In this document: positions 40,927-48,060 of the stretch, one piece after another
Numbering within the stretch: position 1 is the stretch's first letter
Layout: every line of letters begins with the position of its first letter
Assembly: GCA_014799675.1 (NCBI GenBank)
Contig: JAAVHM010000014.1
Location: forward strand, 3,836 to 51,895
DNA from: Ruminococcus sp.
GTDB lineage: Bacteria > Bacillota > Clostridia > Oscillospirales > Ruminococcaceae
DNA length: 48,060 nt
Direction: 5' to 3'
The notes under the pieces: generated by a model
The model's database searches: none
Told to the model about the DNA's origin: nothing
What the model saw: only the letters and a program-made list of their open reading frames with translations
Program-made: the position numbers and the translations under genes

Positions 40927-41883
40927 ATGTCAAAACACAAAATCATCGGCTTGGCTCTTTGCGGACTAATACTTACCTCCTGCGGAAACGGCGGAGAAAA
41001 TACTGCGGCGGAAATGGAAATTCCCGAGACTTCTGCGGCTTCCGAAAGCGTTTCGGAAACCACGGTATCGGAAACGGAAACAGAAACTAATACTGAAACA
41101 GAAACAGAAATTCCCAAAAGCTCGGAGACTGTTACAGAGGAAACGGAAAGCACAGAAAATTTTGACAAGGTAAAGGACAGGATAGTTTACGACGACGGGG
41201 AAAACTCTCTCACGGCGGGACAGTTTATTGACGCACTTGAAAGCTGCGAGGAATTTACTCGTCGGTTCGACTTTTTTCACGATTTTCAAATTATGGATAT
41301 GGACGAAAACGGTATACCTGAAATTATGATTTACTATTCTAATTTTATGTCGTATACAGGTTCAAGGCTTTACACAGTCACAAATGAGGGAAAAGCCAAG
41401 GCTGTGCCGATATTAAATCATGATATTTGCGATAGTTCCGATCACAGCGAATGTTATGACATGATTGGAGAAAATCCGGTTCCATACGAAAAGGACGGTA
41501 AAACCGTGTGGATAAGCCGTTTCAGCGGTTACGGCACAGGCGGCGGAGGAAGCGGAAACTATATACTGAAATACGACGGCAGTGGTATTGACGGCGAAAT
41601 TATTTGCGAATCACGATATGAAAAATGGGGAGCAAATAATGAAAACGGTGATTGGGAATGGTATCGGAATGATTATTACTATATTTTCGGCGAAGAAGTA
41701 ACAGGAGATGAGTTCGACCGCAGAGATAAGGAATATTTTGACAATCTGCAACCCTCGGACGAGCTGTATGTGCAGTCACCCATAGGCGGTTACGACGAAA
41801 ACAGAAATTTTTTAGGAAGTGAGTTCGGGGAAAATCTTTCTTATGTGCTGAACACCTATCTCGATATGCGGGACGGTACGTAA
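40927..41883 (+). CDS. lipoprotein with Thr/Glu linker and calcium-loop motif
   Basis: 318 residues. Lipobox LTSC near residue 19, then an acidic linker of about 55 residues (SETETETNTETETEIPKSSE). In the globular part DMDENGIPEIMIYY looks like an FG-GAP/EF-hand type calcium loop (D-x-D-x-N-G-x-P-E). Same architecture as the lipoproteins at 12517 and 45056, so they form one family of surface proteins. Function unknown. Confidence 0.85.
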   Translation: MSKHKIIGLALCGLILTSCGNGGENTAAEMEIPETSAASESVSETTVSETETETNTETETEIPKSSETVTEETESTENFDKVKDRIVYDDGENSLTAGQFIDALESCEEFTRRFDFFHDFQIMDMDENGIPEIMIYYSNFMSYTGSRLYTVTNEGKAKAVPILNHDICDSSDHSECYDMIGENPVPYEKDGKTVWISRFSGYGTGGGGSGNYILKYDGSGIDGEIICESRYEKWGANNENGDWEWYRNDYYYIFGEEVTGDEFDRRDKEYFDNLQPSDELYVQSPIGGYDENRNFLGSEFGENLSYVLNTYLDMRDGT

Positions 41884-41977
41884 AAAACATTATGATGTTC
41901 TTCAAATCAACTTATTACCTACATATTTACTATATTTTATGAAATTTTAAACATTTAAAATTTGGAACGGTTTGCTA

Positions 41978-42006
41978 TTGCATATTACACTAAAAAGGTA
42001 TATAAT
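41978..42006 (+). promoter_or_regulatory. promoter of the cysteine desulfurase gene
   Basis: Plus strand TTGCAT (41978-41983), 17-base spacer, TATAAT (42001-42006). The rest of 41884-42044 shows nothing else. Confidence 0.78.
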
Positions 42007-42044
42007 AATAAAGTAGAAAAAAATTTCCGAAAAGAGTGATTTTT

Positions 42045-43268
42045 ATGGAAAAACGATTTATATATGCGGACAACGCCGCCACCACAGCGGTCTCAAAGCG
42101 CGTGCTGGACGCAATGCTCCCCTACATGACGGAGCAGTTCGGCAACCCCTCCAGTATCTACAAGCTTGGTCGGGACGCCGAAAAGGCTATCACGGAAGTC
42201 CGCGAAAAAATAGCCTCCGCAATAGGCTGTTCGGCAAGCGAGATTTTCTTCACAAGCGGCGGCTCGGAAGCCGACAACTGGGCAATTCGTTCCGCGGCTT
42301 TAAGGCTCGGCGCAAAGGGCAAGAAGCACATTATTACAACAAATTTTGAGCACCACGCTGTCCTGCACACCTGTGAATTCCTTGAAAAGCAGGGCTTTGA
42401 GGTAACATATCTCCCCGTTGACGAAATGGGTCTTATTACCGCAGAGCAGGTAAAAAACGCCATTCGGGAGGACACCGCACTTGTTACAATTATGTACGCA
42501 AACAACGAGATCGGCACTATTATGCCAATTAAGGAAATCGGCGAGGTCTGCCGTGAAAAGGGCGTTTGGTTCCATACGGACGCTGTTCAGGCGGTGGGAA
42601 ATGTTCCCATAAACGTCAAGGAACAAAATATCGACCTTATGTCCTGCTCGGGACACAAAATTCACGCGCAAAAGGGTATCGGTTTCCTGTACGTGAAAAA
42701 GGGCATACCCATGACGAACCTGATTTTCGGCGGAGCGCAGGAGCGCGGCAGACGGGCAGGCACGGAGAACGTCCCCGCAATTATGGGACTTGGTGAGGCT
42801 GTGACTGCGGCTTGCGAGAACATACCCGAAAAAATGGAACGTGTTTCCAAAATGCGGGACAGGCTTATTGAGGGCATAACGAAAATCCCCTGCAGCAGGC
42901 TCAACGGCGACCCTGAGCAGAGACTTTGCGGCAACGTGAACATATCATTTTTGGGCGTTGAGGGCGAATCCCTCCTGCTCCTGCTGGACGCTAACGGAAT
43001 ATGCGCTTCAAGCGGTTCGGCGTGTACTTCGGGTTCACTTGACCCGTCCCACGTGCTGCTTGCGCTGGGACTTCCACACGAGGTCGCACACGGCTCTATG
43101 AGACTGACAATTTCCGACGAGACCACCGACGAGGATATCGACTATATTCTGGAAGTCGTTCCAAAGGTGGTTGAGAGAATAAGAGGAATGTCCCCCCTTT
43201 GGGAGGATATCCAAAACGGCAAGGAAAATATTCAAAAGGCAATGAAATTTGTCAGCCCGTTAGAGTGA
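42045..43268 (+). CDS. nifS: cysteine desulfurase (NifS/IscS type)
   Basis: PLP enzyme that takes sulfur from cysteine for iron-sulfur clusters. 407 residues. DNAATTAVSKRVLDAM at the N terminus, NFEHHAVLHTCEFL, the PLP lysine in SCSGHKIHAQKGIGF, RRAGTENVPAIMG and the catalytic cysteine in SSGSACTSGSLDPSHVL. It pairs with the scaffold gene downstream; no iscR, iscA or chaperone gene follows, a minimal set common in Clostridia. The ATG at 42045 is used (weak GAGTGA site). Confidence 0.96.
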   Translation: MEKRFIYADNAATTAVSKRVLDAMLPYMTEQFGNPSSIYKLGRDAEKAITEVREKIASAIGCSASEIFFTSGGSEADNWAIRSAALRLGAKGKKHIITTNFEHHAVLHTCEFLEKQGFEVTYLPVDEMGLITAEQVKNAIREDTALVTIMYANNEIGTIMPIKEIGEVCREKGVWFHTDAVQAVGNVPINVKEQNIDLMSCSGHKIHAQKGIGFLYVKKGIPMTNLIFGGAQERGRRAGTENVPAIMGLGEAVTAACENIPEKMERVSKMRDRLIEGITKIPCSRLNGDPEQRLCGNVNISFLGVEGESLLLLLDANGICASSGSACTSGSLDPSHVLLALGLPHEVAHGSMRLTISDETTDEDIDYILEVVPKVVERIRGMSPLWEDIQNGKENIQKAMKFVSPLE

Positions 43269-43324
43269 CGAGGAAAGAATTTTTCCTAAAAAATAAAATA
43301 AAAAAACAGGAGAACAGCGGCGGG

Positions 43325-43376
43325 CTAAAACTTCTAGCCTCCAGCCTCTTGTCTCTAGTTTCTAGAAGAAGGAGTG
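43325..43376. repeat. pyrimidine-rich TCTAGCCTC repeat between nifS and nifU
   Basis: CTTCTAGCCTCCAGCCTCTT then GTCTCTAGTTTCTAG: the same degenerate heptads as the right arm of the ~125 bp element, without the core. It leaves the nifU ribosome site GAAGGAG intact. Confidence 0.7.
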
Positions 43377-43382
43377 TTTTTA

Positions 43383-43805
43383 ATGCTTTACAGCGATAAG
43401 GTAATGGATCATTTTGCAAACCCAAGAAACGTGGGTGAAATCGAGGACGCCGACGGTATCGGCGAGGTTGGCAACGCCAAGTGCGGCGACATTATGAAGA
43501 TGTACATTAAGGTGGACAACGGCGTTATTTCCGACGTTAAGTTCAAGACTTTCGGCTGCGGCGCGGCTGTGGCAACATCTTCCATAGCAACCGAAATGAT
43601 AATGGGCAAGACCATTGACGAGGCTTTGAAGCTTACCAACAAGGCTGTAGTGGAGGCTTTGGAGGGACTTCCTCCCCAGAAGCTGCACTGCTCGGTTCTT
43701 GCGGAGCAGGCTATGAAGTCGGCAATTTCCGACTACTACCAGCGTCAGGGTATCGACCCGAAACCAATTGTGGGCGAGATAGGCGAATGCGAGGCTTGCC
43801 ACTAG
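43383..43805 (+). CDS. nifU: iron-sulfur cluster scaffold protein (NifU/IscU N-terminal type)
   Basis: 140 residues, the U-type scaffold only. The three cluster cysteines are in GNAKCGDIMKM, FKTFGCGAAVATSS and LHCSVLAEQA; a C-terminal cysteine pair EACH ends the protein. Builds clusters with sulfur from the desulfurase upstream. The ATG follows GAAGGAG. Confidence 0.95.
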   Translation: MLYSDKVMDHFANPRNVGEIEDADGIGEVGNAKCGDIMKMYIKVDNGVISDVKFKTFGCGAAVATSSIATEMIMGKTIDEALKLTNKAVVEALEGLPPQKLHCSVLAEQAMKSAISDYYQRQGIDPKPIVGEIGECEACH

Positions 43806-43841
43806 AGGATAGAGGCAAGAAGCAAGAAGCAAGAGGCAAGA
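43803..43841. repeat. purine-rich AGAGGCAAGAAGCAAG repeat
   Basis: TAGAGGATAGAGGCAAGAAG then CAAGAAGCAAGAGGCAAG starts at the nifU stop codon; opposite-strand counterpart of the repeat at 43325-43376, so the two flank nifU in inverted orientation. Confidence 0.7.
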
Positions 43842-43844
43842 TAT

Positions 43845-43883
43845 AAGAAAAAACAAGTCTTTCTGACTTGTTTTTTCTTTTTG
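43845..43883. terminator. bidirectional intrinsic terminator between nifU and the DUF4317 gene
   Basis: Stem AGAAAAAACAAGTC with GACTTGTTTTTTCT around a short loop, followed by T-rich sequence in the plus direction and T-rich stem in the minus direction; it serves two converging genes. Confidence 0.93.
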
Positions 43884-43894
43884 TGAAACCCCGA

Positions 43895-45028
43895 TCATTC
43901 CACGGTGGTGGTAAGACCGTTTACCGAAATGCTCGGGTCGTCAAGGTCGATAACAAGACAACGCCTGCCGCCGATAACGCTTGTACGAACCTTTTCGGCA
44001 GCGTCACGGCTGATGTTTATTGTAATTTCGGGAGTGGACAGAACCACCTTGTTTTCAATAAGATTTTCTGCGGTAAGTCCCTCCGCTTCGCCCACCTTTT
44101 CCTTGAAAACGGCGGGGAGAGCGTCCAGCTTTTCGCTGCTTACCCCTGCGTCAAAAAGAATGTTGTGGAGCTTGTTGTCGTCGATAAGGGGAAGCTCCGT
44201 CTCGTTTTTGGAATTGTTCACAATATCCCGAATTGCTTCGTTGACCTGTGTTATGACCGTGTAGCTTAATTCGTCCGCAACAACGTCTGTGAGGACTTGC
44301 TGAAAGGTCTCCTTTTCCCGCTGAAAGGACATCACAAAATCACAGCCGAGAACGTCCTCAACTACCGAAATATTGGGCTTTTTCGGAGTTTTTGTGTAGT
44401 ACATAACATTGTTCACGTCGGGAGCGCGGTCGCTGAAAACGGGGTACAAAAAGCCGTCTGTCGGTATCCTGCTGATAATGAGGTCGGTGTTGGCTTTTTT
44501 CACGATAGCGTTCGCTTCGCCGTCGAACATGAGACCGTCGTCCCCCGTGCTGACAGGGCAGACCGCCGCAACGATAAAGTTGTACTCCTCCGTGGCGTCG
44601 TCGTAGCTTTCGTCGTTTTTGTCCTTTGTCATAATGCTGTAGGAGCAGTACCCGATTATCAGGGTGTAACCCATTTCGTACTCCATGTTGTTGATAATTC
44701 TTGTGAGAAGCTTGTCGTTGGCGACCTCGTCCTCAAGCTTGCCTTTCATTGCGGCATACAGGATGTTCTGCGCGCCGTCCTCGTCGTATTCCTCGCGGGG
44801 GAAGCCGTACTCCGTGAGATTTTTTCCCACCCTGCCGCCGAGAACTTTTTTCAGCGACTCCAGCATAACAGCCCCCTCGTCCTCGGGGATAAGAGCGTAC
44901 AGCTTATTGTCCTTGCAGCGGACGTTTTTCTGGGGGTCGACGTAAGCGGACAGAATGTGGTTAAGGGTGAAAAATCCGCTTGAATCGGTAAAATTCTTTT
45001 TGATCTCTGCAACTTCTTTTTTGTTCAT
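43895..45028 (-). CDS. DUF4317 family protein
   Basis: 377 residues, acidic and soluble. The start MNKKEVAEIKKNFTDSSGFFTLNHILSAYVDPQKN and the middle IIGYCSYSIMTKDKNDESYDDATEEYNFIVAAVCPVS are typical for this Clostridia family of unknown function. AAAGGAAC precedes the ATG. It lies 27 bases after the lipoprotein gene on the same strand and is probably the last gene of that transcript. Confidence 0.93.
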   Translation of the reverse strand: MNKKEVAEIKKNFTDSSGFFTLNHILSAYVDPQKNVRCKDNKLYALIPEDEGAVMLESLKKVLGGRVGKNLTEYGFPREEYDEDGAQNILYAAMKGKLEDEVANDKLLTRIINNMEYEMGYTLIIGYCSYSIMTKDKNDESYDDATEEYNFIVAAVCPVSTGDDGLMFDGEANAIVKKANTDLIISRIPTDGFLYPVFSDRAPDVNNVMYYTKTPKKPNISVVEDVLGCDFVMSFQREKETFQQVLTDVVADELSYTVITQVNEAIRDIVNNSKNETELPLIDDNKLHNILFDAGVSSEKLDALPAVFKEKVGEAEGLTAENLIENKVVLSTPEITINISRDAAEKVRTSVIGGRRCLVIDLDDPSISVNGLTTTVE

Positions 45029-45055
45029 ATGTATAGTTCCTTTCTTTTTGAAATT

Positions 45056-46555
45056 TTAATCGCTTATTTTTTCTATTGCAATGTCACTGTCATTAACAGT
45101 CATTCTGAACATTTCCGTATCATCGTCGTCAAATGGCTGTAAATTCTTTTCTATTTCAGCAATTGAGGCGGTGATGTCAGCTTCGCTGCAAACGGTTTTT
45201 TCGCCGTTTTCATCAACAATGTAAAAATCCTCCGGACCGCTTGTTCCCGTGAAATGAACGTGACTTATCTCGGTAATTTCGTCTCCCACAAAAATAAAAT
45301 TTGTCTCTGACGTTGCATTGGTAAAATGTCCGTAATAGTTGGTATATTTTATTACAAAACGTCCCGCCTCGTTGTCGTATAAAAAAGCAATATTATCGTT
45401 GTCAAAGGCTGAAAAGCTATATAAAAACCGCGGCTCGTCAATATTGTCGATCATGCAGTAGTGTAACCCCATAAACCCAAACAAAACAAAAGCGTCGGTG
45501 TTTCCGTCGTTGTTGAAATCCGTCAGGAGTATTGGAACTTCGTCATCAAGCAGGAAAAAATTATCCGAATCGTTTTCCAAATCGTTGATAATGTAATTTA
45601 CAAGCGTTGTCAAGTGAGGGTACTGCCGCAGAACGTCGCTGCTGTACCATATACTGCCGTCAGGTTCAAGAATTTGCTGCTCTTTCAGGACGACAAATTC
45701 GTCTCCCCACTCGTAAATATTTTTCAGCGTAAATTCGGACATAACCGCTTCTTTGTGGTCTAAAAACCAATTATCAATAACGTCGTGGGATATTAACGGC
45801 AACTCGCCTGATACCCCTCCACCCGTAAAAAACGACGTGCTGAAGCGGTTTTCACCCTCTTTTTCTAATGCGGGCGAGTAAACCGAATTGTATTCCTTGG
45901 GAAGCCGCAGAGTATCATACAACTCCCCGCCGATACTGATTTTCTGCTGAACGACATCGCCCTTTGAATTCAGCGAATACAAACGGCAGTCGCTTCCTCC
46001 CGACAGCGAGCCAAACTGATTTACCGTAATGTCGGGAAAACCGTCGCCGTTGTAATCGTCGACGTACAGCTCAAACTGCTGATTGAAGCTTAACTCAAAT
46101 TCGTCGCTTATATAATCCGTTTGCGTTTTTTCATAGCAGTCGCTTTTGTCGCTTTCGGTCAGTCTGAACCTAAAGCTGCCATTCCACGCCATTTCCCAGA
46201 AGATGTATTGAGAGTCGTAAGAACCCTTCGTCATTTCAAGAACCAAAGACCTTCCATTAAATTGAGGAAAAGCGTCGTCAAAGCTGCAAGCCGCAAAAAC
46301 AACAGGCGTTTCCAAAGAAATTATTTTTTCGTCGTCTTTATTTTTGACAGTTTCATTTTGGACTTTTTCCGTAGCCTTTACAGTAGTTTCCGTTTCCGAA
46401 ATTTTTGTAGTTGCGGTAATTGCCGCCGTTTCTGAAGTAGTCTGCTCCGTTTGGGTTGCTTGCTCCGTCTGTTCTTCCTGCGGAGAATTACCGCAGGAGG
46501 ATATGCAAAGCGTTAAAGCGATTGCCGCAAATGTTATTAAAAAATATTTTTTCAT
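45056..46555 (-). CDS. lipoprotein with Thr/Glu linker and FG-GAP-like calcium loops
   Basis: 499 residues. Lipobox ISSC near residue 21, a Gln/Thr/Glu linker of about 50 residues (EEQTEQATQTEQTTSETAA), then a large domain with DDYNGDGFPDITV and TDFNNDGNTDAFV, two D-x-N-x-D-G calcium loops as in FG-GAP/integrin-like repeats. The architecture matches the genes at 12517 and 40927. The ATG at 46555 has only a weak ribosome site. Likely exposed on the cell surface; function unknown. Confidence 0.85.
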   Translation of the reverse strand: MKKYFLITFAAIALTLCISSCGNSPQEEQTEQATQTEQTTSETAAITATTKISETETTVKATEKVQNETVKNKDDEKIISLETPVVFAACSFDDAFPQFNGRSLVLEMTKGSYDSQYIFWEMAWNGSFRFRLTESDKSDCYEKTQTDYISDEFELSFNQQFELYVDDYNGDGFPDITVNQFGSLSGGSDCRLYSLNSKGDVVQQKISIGGELYDTLRLPKEYNSVYSPALEKEGENRFSTSFFTGGGVSGELPLISHDVIDNWFLDHKEAVMSEFTLKNIYEWGDEFVVLKEQQILEPDGSIWYSSDVLRQYPHLTTLVNYIINDLENDSDNFFLLDDEVPILLTDFNNDGNTDAFVLFGFMGLHYCMIDNIDEPRFLYSFSAFDNDNIAFLYDNEAGRFVIKYTNYYGHFTNATSETNFIFVGDEITEISHVHFTGTSGPEDFYIVDENGEKTVCSEADITASIAEIEKNLQPFDDDDTEMFRMTVNDSDIAIEKISD

Positions 46556-46594
46556 CTTATTACCCACTTTTTTATTTTTGACAGTTATGAAAAA

Positions 46595-47047
46595 TCAAAG
46601 TTTTGAGTGTAAAACAAATTTTTGATTGGGATATCCAAACTCTTCTATCAATTCATCTTCCACAAAACCAAACTTTTTATATAAGGCTCTCGGCGCAGTT
46701 CCCTTCGGGTCGTTTTCACGAAATGTCGAGACGGTAATATCTTTATGCCTATCCAACTCGCTTATGGCTTTTTCCAAAAGGAGCGAACCGATCCCGCATT
46801 TCCTGTATTGAGGCGAAACCGCCAAACAGCAAATCATATTATGTCCCCTTGAAAAAAGTATAACGCCTGCAATTTTATTTTTATCCTTAATACATAATGC
46901 TTGTTTCTTGTTCATAAATCGCAAAACTGTTTCTTTATGTTCTTCAATTTTTTCTTCTGTCTCTAATCCGGGAAAGTTCCAGCTTACATCATTTACCAAA
47001 TCCATCCATGAATCAATATCGGACGGTATTCCATATACAGCTGTCAT
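46595..47047 (-). CDS. GNAT family N-acetyltransferase
   Basis: 150 residues. The acetyl-CoA loop is LAVSPQYRKCGIGSLLLEKAISEL (R-K-C-G-I-G), followed by FRENDPKGTAPRALYKKFGFVEDE and an ending PNQKFVLHSKL. Substrate unknown. GGAGG lies 7 bases before the ATG. It is in a minus-strand run of four genes spaced by about 27 bases each. Confidence 0.9.
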   Translation of the reverse strand: MTAVYGIPSDIDSWMDLVNDVSWNFPGLETEEKIEEHKETVLRFMNKKQALCIKDKNKIAGVILFSRGHNMICCLAVSPQYRKCGIGSLLLEKAISELDRHKDITVSTFRENDPKGTAPRALYKKFGFVEDELIEEFGYPNQKFVLHSKL

Positions 47048-47074
47048 AAAAAAATTCCTCCAATAAATTCTTGC

Positions 47075-48060
47075 TCACCATTTCCAGTCGGACATAAATC
47101 TTGTTAGTTTTGTATCCTCTCCGCTTTTTTTCTGCTGTTTTTTCAGCTCGTTTACAACGCCCAAAGCGATCAGCGCCACGCCCGCAATCGCAAGATACAC
47201 AAGCCATGCTATGCTGTCAAGACGGGTTATGCTTAGCAGTACCGCCGACACCACCATTGAAGCAACCGCAAGGACAAACCACCGTTTTTTCTTTATCACA
47301 AAGGAAACCGCAAGCATTATAAGCAGTATCGCTCCGATGAAAATTGAGTCGAAATTGTTCCCCGAAAAAAGCGCGTCTACAAAAAGCACGAACAGCGAAA
47401 TTATTGCCGATACAAAGGCAAAATTGTATACCGCAGGCAGAGCGTCTTTCCAGATGAAGCGTAAAATTACACAGAATATCACCACGGGCAGCAGGTTGAA
47501 CTGCACCGCTATAAGTTCGGGGACGGTAAAGAACGGCACAGTCCACCACAGCGGGAACAGGAAAGCCGCGGCAATCGTCAGAATTATTCTGTTGGTTTTG
47601 GAGGTCTGTTCGCGGCGCATTAAATTTGCCGTAAGAAGTGCTGTCGTCAGTGTGCTTAGCCATTCCCAATTGTCGCCGGGCGACTGACCGGGCAAATGAT
47701 TGAAAGCTATTGCTGCGGACAAAAACGCGGCTATGCTGAAAATGTCCATATAGTATTTTTCACGGATCTTTTTGCGGAACAGTACGTGTCCCAAAGCGGC
47801 AAGAATTACCGCAAAAATCAGGGCGGAAGCAGGTGGGTAGCTGTATTCGGCAATGATAGTCATACCTACAAAAACAGGGAAAATAAGCGGCAGGGTATTC
47901 CTGCGGAAAATCGACAGAAGCAGAGCGCAGACCGCTAAAATAATGCCGAAGATCATCAGCGGGAGAATTCCCTCTTCACGGGATATCCACAGCAGAATTC
48001 CCGACAGGGCGGGCATTGCGTACCAAAGGAAATGCTCGGTGTGCTTTGAGGTGTTTTCAA
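47075..48060 (-). CDS. polytopic membrane protein, 5' end outside the window
   Basis: At least 327 residues are coded, with about nine or more membrane segments and a short charged tail (LKKQQKKSGEDTKLTRFMSDWKW). An ATG at 48016 has no ribosome site, and the frame remains open to the window edge (reading ENTSKHTEHFLWYA before it), so the true start is beyond 48060. The arrangement of long hydrophobic stretches resembles large DUF-type membrane proteins, but I recognise no family. Confidence 0.82.
   Translation of the reverse strand, partial: ENTSKHTEHFLWYAMPALSGILLWISREEGILPLMIFGIILAVCALLLSIFRRNTLPLIFPVFVGMTIIAEYSYPPASALIFAVILAALGHVLFRKKIREKYYMDIFSIAAFLSAAIAFNHLPGQSPGDNWEWLSTLTTALLTANLMRREQTSKTNRIILTIAAAFLFPLWWTVPFFTVPELIAVQFNLLPVVIFCVILRFIWKDALPAVYNFAFVSAIISLFVLFVDALFSGNNFDSIFIGAILLIMLAVSFVIKKKRWFVLAVASMVVSAVLLSITRLDSIAWLVYLAIAGVALIALGVVNELKKQQKKSGEDTKLTRFMSDWKW

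Overview
The window looks like chromosomal DNA of an anaerobic gut-type Clostridium relative, most likely Oscillospirales (Ruminococcus-like). The reasons are the Clostridia-typical families (CmpB-like permease, DUF4037, DUF4317, DUF4364), several lipoproteins with Thr/Ser/Glu-rich linkers, a PyrR-controlled pyr operon, A/T-rich sigma-A promoters with strong AGGAGG-type ribosome sites, and frequent GTG/TTG starts. This placement is an inference from gene content. No rRNA, CRISPR array, transposase or integrase was seen; one tRNA gene is present.

Left part (1-13.3 kb, almost all on the minus strand): a small membrane protein; the pyrR-pyrC-pyrF operon behind a promoter, a PyrR-binding leader and an attenuator; two tandem ~100 bp inverted repeats whose stems differ by compensating changes; a CmpB-like membrane protein; two paralogous lipoproteins followed by purD; two GNAT acetyltransferases and a small AT-rich gene; tRNA-Leu(TAG) divergent from an AIM24-family gene; and a tightly overlapping operon of two CPBP membrane proteases and a small anchored protein.

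Centre (13.4-22.4 kb, minus strand): the most unusual locus. A clear promoter at 22411-22439 precedes TerY (vWA), a radical SAM protein, a PP2C phosphatase, a kinase with a zinc ribbon, a P-type-ATPase-like protein in which nearly all catalytic motifs are lost, a beta-helix/TerD fusion and a DUF4037 nucleotidyltransferase-like protein. TerY, phosphatase and kinase form the known TerY-P signalling triad. The radical SAM protein and the pseudo-ATPase are the unexpected parts. The ATPase and TerD proteins are plausible membrane and calcium-binding effectors of this phospho-switch, but that is inference.

Right part (22.6-48 kb): DUF4364 regulator and a membrane protein; the aroF-aroB-aroA-aroC run (early and late shikimate steps); a leucine-rich-repeat lipoprotein; a lone phage tail-fibre-like gene with its own promoter and terminator; an AT-rich SUKH-like gene; nrdR, a TVP38-family membrane protein and cardiolipin synthase; on the plus strand a RING/zinc-ribbon membrane protein, galU, a lone ABC ATPase, a GH16 beta-glucanase, a lipoprotein and the iscS/nifS-iscU/nifU pair; then on the minus strand DUF4317, a lipoprotein, a GNAT protein and a membrane protein cut by the right edge.

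Several families of dispersed intergenic repeats recur: a ~125 bp element with AGAGGCAAG-type arms and a conserved core, GTAGGG(G)CG palindromes, AGTTGACAGT-type repeats, and small G/C hairpins. Some run into the 3' ends of genes. Stretches above 300 bases without a gene are 3316-3800, 29873-30328 and 36965-37284; all are filled with promoters, attenuator or repeats as listed.
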